A stretch of 64,000 nt of DNA from CAWJAP01 sp963834365 (GCA_963834365.1 CAWIBS010000021.1:189072-253071), one strand, 5' to 3'. Counted from the stretch's first letter, positions 46,260 to 56,259 are shown. Notes: a model not told the origin generated them from the sequence alone. Made by a program: numbers and translations.

Positions 46260-47578
46260 ATGCACTCGTCTTCGGACGTGACCGTCGTGGTTGCGCCGGC
46301 GACCGCACCGCTTGCGAATCGGCGGCTCCGGGTTCCTGGCGACAAATCGATTTCCCATCGATACGCGATCCTCGCCGCGCTGGCCACCGGGGACTCGGTG
46401 ATCGACAACTACGCCCCCGGCGCCGACTGCCGGTCCACGCTGTCGTGCCTGCGCGCGCTCGGGACGGCGGTGACGGCCACGCCCGTGGACGGCGCGGGCG
46501 ACCGCATTCGGATCTCCGGCCGGGGCATCCGCGGACTGGCGGCGCCCGAAGGTCCGCTCGACGCGGGCAACTCCGGGTCGACGATGCGGATGATGGCAGG
46601 TGTGCTGGCGGCGCACCCGTTCACGACGACGATGATTGGCGACGCCTCCCTCAGCCGTCGCCCGATGCGGCGGGTCATCGTCCCTCTCGAGCAGATGGGG
46701 GCGAGGCTGCAGGCCGAGAACGGCCGGCCGCCGCTGACCGTCCACGGCGCGGCCCTGCACGGGATTGACTACGGTCCGGAGGTGCCGAGCGCGCAGGTCA
46801 AGAGCGCGGTCCTGCTCGCAGGCCTGCAGGCGGAGGGCCGCACCAGCGTCCGCGAGCCGTCGGCCACCCGCGACCATACCGAGCGGGCGTTTCGCGCCTT
46901 CGGGGTCGAAGTCGGGCAGGAAGGCCTGGTCGTGAGCGTGACGGGCGGGCAGCGGCTCGTCGGCCGCGAGATGCTCGTGCCCGGCGACATCTCGTCGGCG
47001 GCGTTCTTCGCCTGTGCGGCCGCTGCCATCGAGGGTTCGGCGATCGAGATCGAGGCCGTCGGCCTCAACCCGAGCCGCACCCACATCCTCGACGCCCTCC
47101 GCCGAGCCGGCGCAGAGGTGCGAGACCACGGTCGATCGGGAAGATGGCCACGAACCTATTGGACGAGTACGGGTGTCGAGCGGTGCGCGACAGTCACTGA
47201 CGATCACGCCGGATCAGGTGCCTGGGCTGATCGACGAGCTCCCGGTGCTCGCGGCCCTCGCCACCCACGGCCGCGAAATCCACGTGACCGGCGCTGGGGA
47301 GCTGCGGACGAAGGAGAGCGATCGCATCACCGCCCTGGTGGCCGGGCTGCGGGCGATGGGGGCCGAAGCGGACGAGCTCCCCGACGGGTTCCATGTCCGC
47401 GGCGCCACCGCGCTCGCGGGTGGCTGCACGGTGGACGCGGTGCGGCGACCATCGTCTGGCGATGGCCTTCGCGGTTGCCGCGCTCGGGGCCCGACAGCCG
47501 GTCACCATCCGCGGCGCGCAGGCCGTGGACGTCTCGTATCCTGGATTCTTCGAGGTCCTCGAGGCGCTTCGCGTGTGA
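46260..47578 (+). CDS. aroA: 3-phosphoshikimate 1-carboxyvinyltransferase (EPSP synthase, frame-disrupted)
   Basis: About 438 residues. LRVPGDKSISHRYAILAAL (Lys and Ser of the active site), LDAGNSGSTMRMMAGVLA, LSRRPMRR and VKSAVLLAGLQAEG are diagnostic. The C-terminal half continues in a second frame from about 47125 (LATHGREIHVTGAGELRTKESDRI), and a further change near 47440 gives the end DHRLAMAFAVAALG and GFFEVLEALRV. Sixth step of the shikimate pathway. The stop overlaps the aroK GTG (GTGA), so the two shikimate genes are coupled. Confidence 0.93.
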
Positions 47579-48073
47579 CGACGGACAAGATCTACCTGGT
47601 CGGCTTCATGACTGCAGGGAAAACGACGGTCGCGCGTGCGCTGGCCAGACGTCTGTCATGGGACGGCACGCGACCTCGACCAGGAGATCGAAGCGCTCGA
47701 GCATCGCACGGTCGCGGAAATCTTCGCCTCGCGGGGCGAAGCCTATTTCCGCGAGCGCGAACGCGAAGCGCTCCATCGGCTCCTGCCGCTGCGGCACGCG
47801 GTGGTGGCCACCGGGGGCGGCACCTTCATCGACCCCGTCAACCGGGCGACGATTCAGGCCGACGGATGTTCGGTCTGGCTCGATGCCTCGTTCAAAGCAA
47901 TAGTGGCTCGTCTCCCCTCGGACGGCCGCCGCCCGCTGGCGGCGAACCGCGCAGACATGGAGGCGCTCTACGCCGCGCGCCGTTCCTGTTATCAGCTCGC
48001 GCAGTTTCACGTAGACACCTCGGCGACGCCGATCGCGGCCATCGTCGAGCAGGTCCTGGACCACTTGACCTGA
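47575..48073 (+). CDS. aroK: Shikimate kinase (one frame change)
   Basis: About 165 residues. Starts VTTDKIYLVGFMTAGKTTVARAL, where GFMTAGKTT is the Walker A of shikimate kinases. A base change near 47665 leads to RDLDQEIEALEHRTVAEIF (shikimate-binding DxD) and VVATGGGTFIDPVNR (GGG motif). The lid region is SDGRRPLAANR. Catalyses the fifth step of the shikimate pathway, the substrate supply for AroA. Confidence 0.92.
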
Positions 48074-48115
48074 GGGTTTTGCCTCCGGACGGCCCCATCA
48101 GGGTGCCGCTCGACC

Positions 48116-48866
48116 ATGCGGTACCTCGTCCTCACCGACATTCACGGAAATCTCGACGCTCTCGAGGCCGTCCTCGACGCGGCGGGAGACGTGGACGATC
48201 ATCTCGTGCTGGGCGACATCGTCGGGTATGGCGCCGAGCCCAATGCGGTCATCGATCGCGTGCGGGCGCTCGACCCGCGGCTCATCATCCGCGGCAATCA
48301 CGACAAGGTCGCCTCGGGCGTCGAGCTGCCCGAATCGTTCAATCCCGCCGCGCTGCGCGCCGCGCGCTGGACCAACGAGGCGCTCACTCCCGAAAACCGC
48401 GGATGGCTCGAGCGCGCTGCCGGCGGGCCCGGTCATCGTCGACGATCTGGTGGAGTTCTGCCACGGATCGCCGGACGACGAAGACGAGTACCTGTTCTCA
48501 GCCGCCGATGCCCGCCTGGCGTTCTGCGCGATGAAGCGGCCGGTGTGCCTGTTCGGGCACACGCACGTGCCGGCCTGCTACTCGATCGCCGACGAGGAGT
48601 TCGACGAGATCACGATCGGTCCGACAGGCAGCGACGATGACGGGATCGAGATCGCGCTCCTGGAGGGCCGACGCTATCTGATCAACCCGGGAGCGGTGGG
48701 TCAGCCGAGAGATGGCGACGCGCGCGCGGCCTACGCCGTGTACGACAGCGACAGCCAGACGATCGCGTTGTCGCGGGTCGCCTATCCAGTCGTCCTCGCC
48801 CAGGCGCGGATCCTCGCCGCTGGCCTGCCCGACGTCCTGGCACGCCGCCTCGGTCTCGGTCGGTAA
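48116..48866 (+). CDS. YfcE/MJ0936-type metallophosphoesterase (one frame change)
   Basis: About 249 residues. Calcineurin-like motifs: YLVLTDIHGNLDALE, HLVLGDIVGYGAEP, LIIRGNHDKV and CLFGHTHVP; LINPGAVGQPRD is typical of this subgroup. The frame changes once at about 48425. A cytoplasmic phosphodiesterase or protein phosphatase; substrate unknown. Confidence 0.9.
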
Positions 48867-48935
48867 TCTGCGTCCCATCCTCGGGCACGATTCTCCCGGC
48901 ACTGTTACCTGCCGAGGTCCGACCGCGCCACTCTC

Positions 48936-48988
48936 ATCAGATCTTGTCGGCTCTTATCCGTGGCCCTTGTCAGATCTTATCCGTGGCT
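48936..48988. repeat. Imperfect direct repeat TTGTCRGMTCTTATCCGTGGC
   Basis: TTGTCGGCTCTTATCCGTGGC is followed at once by TTGTCAGATCTTATCCGTGGC. The second copy overlaps the last codons of the small membrane protein gene. The same words (TTGTCAGATCTT, TGTCCGTGGC) appear at 2872-2920 around the end of the polyprenyl synthase gene. Confidence 0.6.
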
Positions 48989-49145
48989 CACGCTTCGCCC
49001 GCTCCTCGCGACGCTTCTGGTCCGCAGCGTACGCGTCGGCCGCCGCGCGCGATCCGAGGATCCAGCCGATCACGATTCCGAGCAGCAGCACCGCGGGGAT
49101 GAACACGAAGTGCCCCGCCGTCATGTTCCCGAACTCGGGAAGCAT
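48954..49145 (-). CDS. Small single-helix membrane protein, last gene of the ccm operon
   Basis: 63 residues: MLPEFGNMTAGHFVFIP, one transmembrane helix (AVLLLGIVIGWILGS), then a charged cytoplasmic tail with KRREERAKREPRIR. It overlaps the ccmD stop by one base (TGATG), so it is very likely translated with ccmD. No family recognised. Confidence 0.72.
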   Translation of the reverse strand: MLPEFGNMTAGHFVFIPAVLLLGIVIGWILGSRAAADAYAADQKRREERAKREPRIRSDKGHG

Positions 49146-49466
49146 CAGCGGGCTCCGCGGGTCAGCCGATCTCGCAGCGCGGACAAGTCCGCTTCGACTC
49201 GTCCGAGCCGTCGCCACAGCGACCACGTGTAAGCGGCGATGACGACCCAGGCGATCGCATATGCGCCGATGAGCAGCGGCGCCGCCGGCATCTGATCTTC
49301 CGGCGGCAGCTCGCTCGCCGGCACGAACTCGTCCTGCGCGGCGGGCGTGCGCGGCTGCTGCGCCTCGGCCGGCACGGTGGTGATCAGGCAGACGGCCAGC
49401 ATCGGAGCCGCCACTCCACGCACGCAGCAGGCGCGACACGAAACGACGCGCAATCCTCATCGTCAT
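49145..49466 (-). CDS. ccmD: CcmD-like heme exporter subunit (one frame change near N-terminus)
   Basis: About 106 codons. C-terminal CcmD pattern: a helix LLIGAYAIAWVVIAAYTWSLW followed by RRLGRVEADLSALRDRL. The N-terminal part has a signal-like MLAVCLITTVPAEAQ and an acidic-proline stretch. The ATG at 49466 overlaps the ccmC stop and reads MTMRIARRFVSRLLRAW, but the sequence must shift near 49420 to reach the conserved part; a TTG at 49453 opens the conserved frame directly. CcmD helps release holo-CcmE from CcmABC. Confidence 0.78.
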
Positions 49467-50129
49467 GCTCCTTCCTCCTCCGCCAGCAGATAGGCCTCGT
49501 CGAGCGCCGCACGGTGACGCTCGAGACGCACCCGCGCGAGCAGCAGCACCGCCCCCAGCGCCAGGAACGCCGAACAGCGACCAGTACAGCGCCGGGCGCA
49601 TGCTCGCGTCGAGCGTCGGTACCACGGTGGTCTTCGGGTGCACCGTGCGCCACAGGTTGGCCGAGAGATACACGAACGGCACGTTCGCCATGCCGAAGAG
49701 CGCGACTCCCGCCGCCAGCTTTTCGGAGCCGGGCCCGCCGAATCGCCGCAGCAGGGCGTAGGCCACGAAGATCATCCAGAGGATGAGCGCCGAGGTGAGC
49801 CGGGCATCCCACTGCCACCAGACGCCCCAGGCCTTGCGGCCCCAGAGGGGACCCGTCAGCAGGCCGATGAGCCCGAACAGGATCACGAGCTCCGCAGCGG
49901 CCGCCGCGATCCGATCGGACTCGGGACGCCGCGTCGCGAGGTAGCGGATGCTCTCGACGCCGCAGACGAAGGTCGCGAGGAACATCACCATCCACGACGG
50001 AAAATGGAAGTAGAAGATCTTCTGCACGAGCCCCATCGTCGATTCGTAGGGAGCCCAGGCGATGAGCAGCGGTGCGGCGGCGAGGAGCACCGCCGCAATG
50101 CCGAGCAATGGCAGGAAGGCTCTTTGCAC
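49463..50129 (-). CDS. ccmC: CcmC heme transfer protein (one frame change near C-terminus)
   Basis: About 222 residues with six transmembrane helices. WWD heme-binding domain WGVWWQWDARLTSALILW is clear; flanking histidines occur in IFYFHFPSWM and WRTVHPKTTV. The last helix FLALGAVLLLARVRLERHR is in a shifted frame from about 49570 and ends in TGA at 49463. It loads heme onto CcmE. The start MQRAFLPLLGIAAVLL at 50129 follows a palindrome-filled gap after ccmB. Confidence 0.93.
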
Positions 50130-50164
50130 TGTGCCAATCCTCCGGGGACATCTGAACTGAAACT

Positions 50165-50219
50165 GGTGGCACAGCCCTTCAGGGCTGCCCTCCCGACAGG
50201 GCTGAAGCCCTGTCCCACC
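50165..50219. repeat. Double hairpin, GGCTGAAGCC type
   Basis: GGTGGCACAGCCCTTCAGGGCTG followed by ACAGGGCTGAAGCCCTGTCCCACC. The outer GGTGG and CCACC also pair. It lies in the only real gap (50130-50242) within the ccmA-ccmD run, between ccmB and ccmC. Confidence 0.75.
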
Positions 50220-50242
50220 GCCGGGAAGCTAGCTGTCGCTTC

Positions 50243-50989
50243 CTACTCCGACATCACCGGTTCGAAGGTCCACAATGCCAGCGTCAGGAAGACGGCGTCG
50301 AAGAACACGAGCATCGACAGCCACAAGCGTGCCGTCGGCACATCCGGCACCGGTTGGAGCAGCGCGGCCGTCCCGCGCACGCCGGCGATCATCACCGGCA
50401 CCGTCATCGGATAGAGCAGCACCGGCAACAGCACGTCCCGGCTCCGCGTTCGCACGAGCATGGCCGAGAACAGGCTGCCGACGGCGAGAAACCCGAGGGC
50501 GCCCGACCCGAGCAGTCCGATGAGCAGCAGGGGACGGCTGCCCAGCCGCGCGTCGAACAGGAGCGCGGTCAGCGGCACGAGCACGATGCCGACGACACCC
50601 AGCAGCATCAGGAGACCCGCGAGCTTGCCGGCGTAGATGGCGGACCGCTCGACCGGCGCGAGCAGCAGCGCCGGCAGCGTCTGGTGAGCCTGCTCGCGAT
50701 CGAAGCTGCGGCCGAGGGCGAGCGTGCCCGCGAACGCGAGCGCAATCCAGAGGATGCCCGCCGTGGCTTCGCCCACTGCCCTCCCCTCCCGGACGAACGC
50801 AAACGCAAACACGAGCACGCACGTCACGGCGAAGAACACCGTCGTCAGCGGGAGCTCGCGGCTCCGCAGCTCGATCATGGCGTCCTTGCGTGCCACCACC
50901 GACGCGATCGAGACGAAACGCCTGAGGAAGCCACGCCCGGCGGAAGCGCCGGTCTTCGCGTTCGCCGATCTTCGCGAATTGGCCGACAC
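50243..50989 (-). CDS. ccmB: CcmB heme ABC transporter permease
   Basis: About 248 residues with six membrane helices. Conserved CcmB features are KDAMIELRSRELPLTTVFFA at the start of the membrane part, GILWIALAFAGTLALGRSFD and DVLLPVLLYPMTVPVMIAGV. The GTG at 50989 (VSANSRRSANAKTG) is my choice of start, but the ATG at 50879 (MIELRSREL) is possible. Part of the CcmABCD complex. Confidence 0.9.
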   Translation of the reverse strand: MSANSRRSANAKTGASAGRGFLRRFVSIASVVARKDAMIELRSRELPLTTVFFAVTCVLVFAFAFVREGRAVGEATAGILWIALAFAGTLALGRSFDREQAHQTLPALLLAPVERSAIYAGKLAGLLMLLGVVGIVLVPLTALLFDARLGSRPLLLIGLLGSGALGFLAVGSLFSAMLVRTRSRDVLLPVLLYPMTVPVMIAGVRGTAALLQPVPDVPTARLWLSMLVFFDAVFLTLALWTFEPVMSE

Positions 50990-51791
50990 GGCGACCGGTG
51001 CTCCGGTCTGGCGGGCCCGCCTGCGAAGAGCTCGCGGCACGACTGTCGCCCGGGACAACTTCGCGTGCCGCCGAGTCGGCGCGACCGAGCAGGTCGTGTA
51101 CCGCCTGCGCAAGTCCCTGCGTCGAGTGCAGCTCGCCAGCCACACGGCCTTCGCGAAGGACGACGGCGGCGTCGATCACGGGTTCCACGAGATCGAGATC
51201 GTGCGTGGACACGAGGATGATGCACCCCGCCTCCTTGAGGGCGGTCAGCCTGGTGAGCAGCGCACGGATCGACGCGGCGTCCAGGCCCGTGAACGGCTCG
51301 TCGAGCAGCACCGCTCTCGGCTGGTGCAGGAGCGCACGCTCCAGGCCGAGTCGTTGTCGCATCCCCCTCGAATACGACGACACCGGGTCGTCGGCCCGCG
51401 AGGTCAGCCCGGCTCGGGCCAGGCCATCGGCCGCCGCGGCGTGCGGCTCGGTCAACTCGTAGAGGCGAGCGAAAAATGCCAGGTTCTCACGCGCCGTGAG
51501 CTCCGGGTAGAGCCCGGGATCGTGGCCCAGCCACCCGATCCGCGCCCGCAGGTCCTGGTCGCGGGCCTCGCGCCCCCGCGAACCAAATCGCACGAGGCCC
51601 TGCGAGGGCCGCACGCGCGTCGACGCGATGGCCAGCAGTGTCGTCTTCCCCGCGCCATTCGGCCCCAGCACGCCCGTGATCGTCCCGGCCGTACAGGCAA
51701 ACGACACGCGCGACAGGATTCGGCGCCGGCCGTAGTCGAGCGTCACCCCTTCGAACGACACCCGATCGAAGTCCGGGCCCGTGGGCGTCAC
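50990..51791 (-). CDS. ccmA: CcmA heme ABC transporter ATPase (stop not found at expected position)
   Basis: ABC ATPase: Walker A TGVLGPNGAGKTTLLA, Q-loop region RIGWLGHDPGLYPELTA, signature VSSYSRGMRQRLGLERALL, Walker B PRAVLLDEPFTGLDAAS and H-loop ILVSTHDLDLVEP. It uses ATP hydrolysis to release holo-CcmE. Expected length is about 210-240 residues; here the frame continues past ccmB's start without a stop, which I attribute to a base change near 51000, so the left end is approximate. GTG start overlaps the upstream gene's stop (GTGA). Confidence 0.92.
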
Positions 51792-53013
51792 TGGAGGGCG
51801 GACGATGGCGCCGGACGCGCCTCCGGAGCACTGGAGGCTGCGGGATTGGGAGCTGGTGCCAGGGCCTCGAGCGCCGTGTCGAGCTCCGCAATCTCGGACA
51901 CGAGCGCCTCGCGGCGGGCGTCGAGCGTGGCGTCATCGGCGGGCCGAGTGCGCCGCTTCCGCTCGAGAGCGACGAGATCGGCGAAGAGCGTCGCCCGCTC
52001 GGCTGCCAGCGCATCGCGATCCGCCATCGGATCGTGGCCGGTCAGGGCCCAGAAGGCGCCAGCCGCGACAATCAGGCCTGCGAGGGCGAGCGCGACGTGC
52101 CGGGGCCAGCGCGCGCGCGCCGGAAGGCCGGTGACGCCGATGTCGAGCGTCCCGCCCGCCGGGAATGGCTCCACGGGTCAGCACGAGGTACGTGCGCCCT
52201 TCGAGCGTCACGTCCCGGCGATTCTGCTCGCCTGCCAGCGTCACCTCGACCTCATTCTGTTTGCGCACGATGACCGTGCCCTGCGGCGCCGTCATCGGCA
52301 GGGCCTGGCGCACCTCGGCGCGCCCGGCGTCGGTCGGAACGCGATACGCGAACTGCAGCGTGGTCGTGCCGGACGCGATCGGGCCGGCGACGACGACCCG
52401 CTGATTCTCGATCTTTCGCGAGCTCGGCCGACTCCTGCAGCACGGTGCCGTTCGCCGAGCCTGGCGGCAGATCGAACACCAGGGGCGACTGCAAGGTGAC
52501 GGGCCCCGCCAGCGGATTGACCAGGTCGAGGAGGACGAAGACTTCGATGGACTCCTCGGCGTGCTCGATGACGAAACGCGACTGGCTGCCGAGCGCCAGC
52601 GTGCCTGGCGGGGCCGGCGTCGCCGGCGCGCTCGTGGCCGTCGCAAGGCCAGCGACCAGCAGCAGCCGAATCCCACCGGTGTCCGGCAGCGTGAAGCTCT
52701 TGGACACGAGTGACTCGCCGTCCACGCGGGCTACCGCCTGGTACGGCATGTTCGTTTGAACGCCGGGGAAGAGCGCCCGCCCGTTCTCGTCGGTGCGCAC
52801 CGTCCTGACGAGTGTCTCGCCGGCGCCGCCGCTGCGGAGCTCGACCTCCTGTCCGGCGACGTTGTTGCCCATCGACTGGCGCACGACCCGAACCGAGATC
52901 GTGCCCGCCGGCAGGTCGGGCGACGGCAGCGGCTGACCGGACATCTGTCGCAGGTCCGGCATCTGCGCCGACAGCGGGGCGGCGAATACGAGGACCGCGC
53001 TCAATCGGAGCAC
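51788..53013 (-). CDS. Membrane-anchored periplasmic protein of the ccm operon (two frame changes)
   Basis: About 408 residues. GTG start, signal peptide LRLSAVLVFAAPLSAQ, then a carboxypeptidase-regulatory-like beta domain (SVRVVRQSMGNNVAGQEVEL ... VRTDENGRALF) and further beta-rich sequence. Past frame changes near 52415 and 52170 comes a transmembrane helix (HVALALAGLIVAAGAFWAL) and a helical coil (RATLFADLVALERKRR, EALVSEIAELDTALEAL). I do not recognise the family. Position between the zinc-ribbon gene and ccmA suggests a role in cytochrome c maturation. Confidence 0.65.
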
Positions 53014-53035
53014 ATGACACAGGAGCGCGAGCCGG

Positions 53036-53110
53036 CGGCGGCTGAAGCCCCGCCCTCCTGCGGTCGGCGACGCCGTACCCCCCGCAGGAGGGCGCGGCTT
53101 CAGCCGCGCT
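53036..53110. repeat. Long inverted repeat, GAAGCCCCGCCCTCCTGCGG type
   Basis: GCGGCTGAAGCCCCGCCCTCCTGCGG ... CCGCAGGAGGGCGCGGCTTCAGCCGCGC. Same design as 28720-28802. It fills the gap between the zinc-ribbon gene stop and the next gene. Confidence 0.8.
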
Positions 53111-53130
53111 ATCGAGGCCGATGATCGGCC

Positions 53131-53731
53131 TCATGCTCCCAGCCTCTGGCCGCAGGTCTTGCAGAACCGGGCATCCGCGTCGTTGAGCGTCTCGCAGCTC
53201 GCACAACGCGCGCCGAGCATCGGAGGAATCCTGGCGGCCGTCGTGCGGGCCTTCAGCGCGCCGCACATCAGGCGCCGACCCGAGCTTCCGATCCAGTTCG
53301 AGCTCGATCCGCGCCCGGTGACTGGCGCGGGTGTCGTCCAGCTGCTGCATCAAGGCCACCGCTCTGTGCCGCAGCCGCTGCGACATGTCCTCGAAGTCCT
53401 CGTCCGACACCTTCTTCATCGCACGATCGAACTCCAGCTCCTTGATCGTGCGGAGCACGATGGCCTTCTCGGCCTCGAGCGCCGCGCGTGCGTGTCGTCC
53501 GAGCGGCTCGGCCCTGCCCCGCCGTGGCTTCGCCACGAGCGGCGCCAGCATCCGGTAGGCGGCGGTGGCCGCTGCTCCGGCGGCAAACACCGTCAGGCTC
53601 AACATCACCAGGTGTTCGGGAGCTGTGCGTGGCGACAGCATCACCGCCGCCGTCGCCGCCGCGAGCGCGGTGACGACAAAGAAATGTCCGGTCCTGAAGG
53701 CCGGTCGCTCAGTCGAGGTCGCGGAGCTCAT
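53131..53731 (-). CDS. Zinc-ribbon membrane protein of the ccm operon (one frame change)
   Basis: About 200 residues. Two N-terminal membrane helices (TGHFFVVTALAAATAAVML and LVMLSLTVFAAGAAATAAY), then an Arg/Glu-rich helix (ALEAEKAIVLRTIKELEFDR), and at the C-terminus, after a change near 53280, a CxxC...CxxC zinc ribbon: ARCASCETLNDADARFCKTCG. The start overlaps the ccmFH stop region. Such proteins occur in acidobacterial heme-maturation operons; function is unknown. Confidence 0.72.
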
Positions 53732-56175
53732 CGGCGAGTCGTTGCTCGAGGGAAGGGATCCTGGGCCCGGAGCGGCTCGGCTGCCGCGGTCGCCCGATGA
53801 CGCGACCATCGAACGGCGAGCACACCCGCGATCCCCGCGCCGGCGATGCCCACGAGATACGGAACAGCCCACGCCAGCCGGTTGAAGCCCTCGTCCAGCG
53901 GCGAGGCGAGCGGCTCCTGACTGCCGTACGCCGCCATGAAGTGCTGGTACACCTGCTCGCGCGTCCTGCCCTGTTCGACCAGCGACGCCACTTCCCCGCG
54001 CATCTGCGCCGCCTTTGGACACGTACACTCGGCGAGCCGCTTGCGCCCGCACGTGCCGCACATGCAGATGATTTCCTTGTGCAGCTCCCGCTCGAGGGCG
54101 GTGCGCGGCACGAGGAACGCGTTGCTCGCGCCCTCGGTGTGCTGCGCGAGGAGCGGTGCGGTTCCCGTCAGCAGGAACAGCAGCATCCCCGTCGTCACCG
54201 CTGCCGCCGGCGCCCGCGCTTGCGCAAACGCAAACGCCCGATCCGGGAGCAGCGCCAGGATGGTGCCGAACGCCAGCACACCAAAGCCGACCCAGATCCA
54301 GTTGACGAGCGGGTTGACGACGACGTGGAGCGTGGCCGACTGGTCGGCGACCTCGAAGCCGGCCAGGACGATGTAGAGGTCTTCGGCCATGCCGCGTCGA
54401 ATCGCGACCTCGGTCGTGGGTTCCTCTTCGTGCTTGCGGTAGAACCACTTCGCCGGCCGCAGCTCGCCCACGGCCGCGCCGTCGCGCGTGACGTCCATGT
54501 GGGCCGTCACCATCTGCTTCTGCCCATCGTCGGTCAGCCGGAGCGCGCGCTGCGTGACCACGAACCGCCCGACCGACACGTGCTGGCCTGGCTTGAGGAC
54601 GACCTGCTCCTCGCGCTTGAAGCCCTCACCGGCGAAGCCGAGGAACATGAGGACGATGCCGAGGTGGACGACGTAGCCGCCGTAGCGCCGGCGTGACCGC
54701 CCGATGAGGCCGACGAACGCCGTGAACAGATCGGTGCCGGTCGCGCCCTGACGCACGCGCGTCCCGCGATAGAACTCCTGCAGCATCGTCGTGGTGACGA
54801 AGGCGCAGAGGGCAAAGCACAGGCCCGACGCCCAGAGCGGCACGCCGAGCGCGATCATCAGGCCGCCCGTGGCGAGTCCGACGGTCACCGGCCAGAGGAG
54901 CTGGTAGCGAAGATTGGCCACCGACGACTTGCGCCAGGCGAGCAGCGGGCCGATGCCCGTCAGCGTCAGCAGCGCGAGCCCGATCGGCAGCATCCACTTG
55001 TTGAAGAAGGGCGGCCCGACCGTCAGCCGCTCGCCGACCAGCGCTTCGCTCAGGGTCGGGAACAGCGTCGCAAAGAGAATGAAGATCGCCGAGAACAGCA
55101 GAATCCAGTTGTTCGCGAGGAAAGCCGCCTCGCGCGACGCCCAGGAGTCGAGCTCGTGCCGCGCCCGCAGCAGCGGCAGCCGGTAGATCACCAGCCCGAA
55201 CGAGAACGTGGCGATGCCCACCATGAAGACCGTGAACATCATCGCCAGCTCGGGGTCCTCGCCGAAGGCGTGCACCGACTGCACGACACCGGACCGCGTC
55301 ATGAACGTGCCGAAGATGGTGAGGAGGAACGTGAGGATGACGAGCGTCACGTTCCACACCCGCAGCATGCCCCGGCGCTCCTGCACCATCACCGAATGCA
55401 GGAACGCGGTCGCCGTGAACCAGGGCAGCAGCCCCGCGTTCTCCACCGGATCCCAGCCCCAGTAGCCGCCCCAGCCGAGCTCCTCGTAGGCCCAGATCAT
55501 GCCGAGCGTGAGACCGAGCGACAGGAACAGCCAGCCGAGCATCGTCCAGCGGCGCACGGCGCGCAGCCAGGAATCATCCAGGTGTCCGGTGATCAGTGCC
55601 GCAAGGCCGAACGCAAAGGGGATCGTCATGCCGACGAAGCCCGTGTAGAGCGACGGCGGATGGATCACCATCAGCGGCGTCTGGAGGAGCGGGGTCATGC
55701 CGCGGCCGTCGCGCGGGACGTCGCCGAGGAACGTCTCGAACGGATTGTTGTGCACCACCATCAGGAAGAGGAAGAACATCTCCACGACGGCAACCGTCGC
55801 GACGACGTAGGGGATCAGCTCGCGATGCGACTCGCGGTTGATCTTGATCGCGATGGCGGCGAAGACCGACAGCAGGAACACCCAGAAGAGAATCGAGCCG
55901 TCGAGCCCGCCCCAGAACGCGGTCAGCCGATAGAAGAGCGGCTGCTGCGAGTCGGAGTTCGCCGCGACGTATTTGATCGAGTAGTCCTCGGAGACGAACG
56001 CCGCGACGATGACGGCCGAGGCCAGGGTCAGGAGCGCGGTCACCAGATATTGCGCGCCGACGCCGCTCTCGACGAGCCGGGACGATCGGCGTCGCGCGCC
56101 GACCACGGAGATCGTCGCCGCATAGCAGGCGACGACGAACGAGGCGAGCAGGGCGAACGTGCCGAGACTGGACAT
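53728..56175 (-). CDS. ccmF: CcmF-CcmH fusion (heme lyase plus apocytochrome thiol reductase)
   Basis: 815 residues. Residues about 1-650 are CcmF: many helices, the WWD motif LGWGGYWGWDPVENAGLLPW and the conserved GTFMTRSGVVQSVHAFG. The tail (about 660-800) is a CcmH domain: after a helix, KEIICMCGTCGRKRLAECTC holds the redox Cys pair plus two extra cysteines, followed by QVYQHFMAAYGSQEPLASPL and a second membrane helix. Most bacteria encode these as two proteins. The C-terminal end may be shifted by one base: the alternate frame gives IPSLEQRLADELRDLD, typical of CcmH tails. ATG start 56175 fits the family. Confidence 0.93.
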   Translation of the reverse strand: MSSLGTFALLASFVVACYAATISVVGARRRSSRLVESGVGAQYLVTALLTLASAVIVAAFVSEDYSIKYVAANSDSQQPLFYRLTAFWGGLDGSILFWVFLLSVFAAIAIKINRESHRELIPYVVATVAVVEMFFLFLMVVHNNPFETFLGDVPRDGRGMTPLLQTPLMVIHPPSLYTGFVGMTIPFAFGLAALITGHLDDSWLRAVRRWTMLGWLFLSLGLTLGMIWAYEELGWGGYWGWDPVENAGLLPWFTATAFLHSVMVQERRGMLRVWNVTLVILTFLLTIFGTFMTRSGVVQSVHAFGEDPELAMMFTVFMVGIATFSFGLVIYRLPLLRARHELDSWASREAAFLANNWILLFSAIFILFATLFPTLSEALVGERLTVGPPFFNKWMLPIGLALLTLTGIGPLLAWRKSSVANLRYQLLWPVTVGLATGGLMIALGVPLWASGLCFALCAFVTTTMLQEFYRGTRVRQGATGTDLFTAFVGLIGRSRRRYGGYVVHLGIVLMFLGFAGEGFKREEQVVLKPGQHVSVGRFVVTQRALRLTDDGQKQMVTAHMDVTRDGAAVGELRPAKWFYRKHEEEPTTEVAIRRGMAEDLYIVLAGFEVADQSATLHVVVNPLVNWIWVGFGVLAFGTILALLPDRAFAFAQARAPAAAVTTGMLLFLLTGTAPLLAQHTEGASNAFLVPRTALERELHKEIICMCGTCGRKRLAECTCPKAAQMRGEVASLVEQGRTREQVYQHFMAAYGSQEPLASPLDEGFNRLAWAVPYLVGIAGAGIAGVLAVRWSRHRATAAAEPLRAQDPFPRATTRR

Positions 56176-56259
56176 ACTGGACCTTACCCCTCGGAGTGCA
56201 GGACGAGACCGGCGTGGCAGAGGCAGTCTGAGTCTCGGGACCGGTGACCCGGCTCCCGC

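Noticed and set aside
52292..54448. 718-residue minus-strand frame spanning the zinc-ribbon and neighbouring genes
   Set aside because: It only reads part of the zinc-ribbon gene in the correct frame; the remainder is the shifted frame of ccmFH and of the periplasmic protein. Not a real protein.
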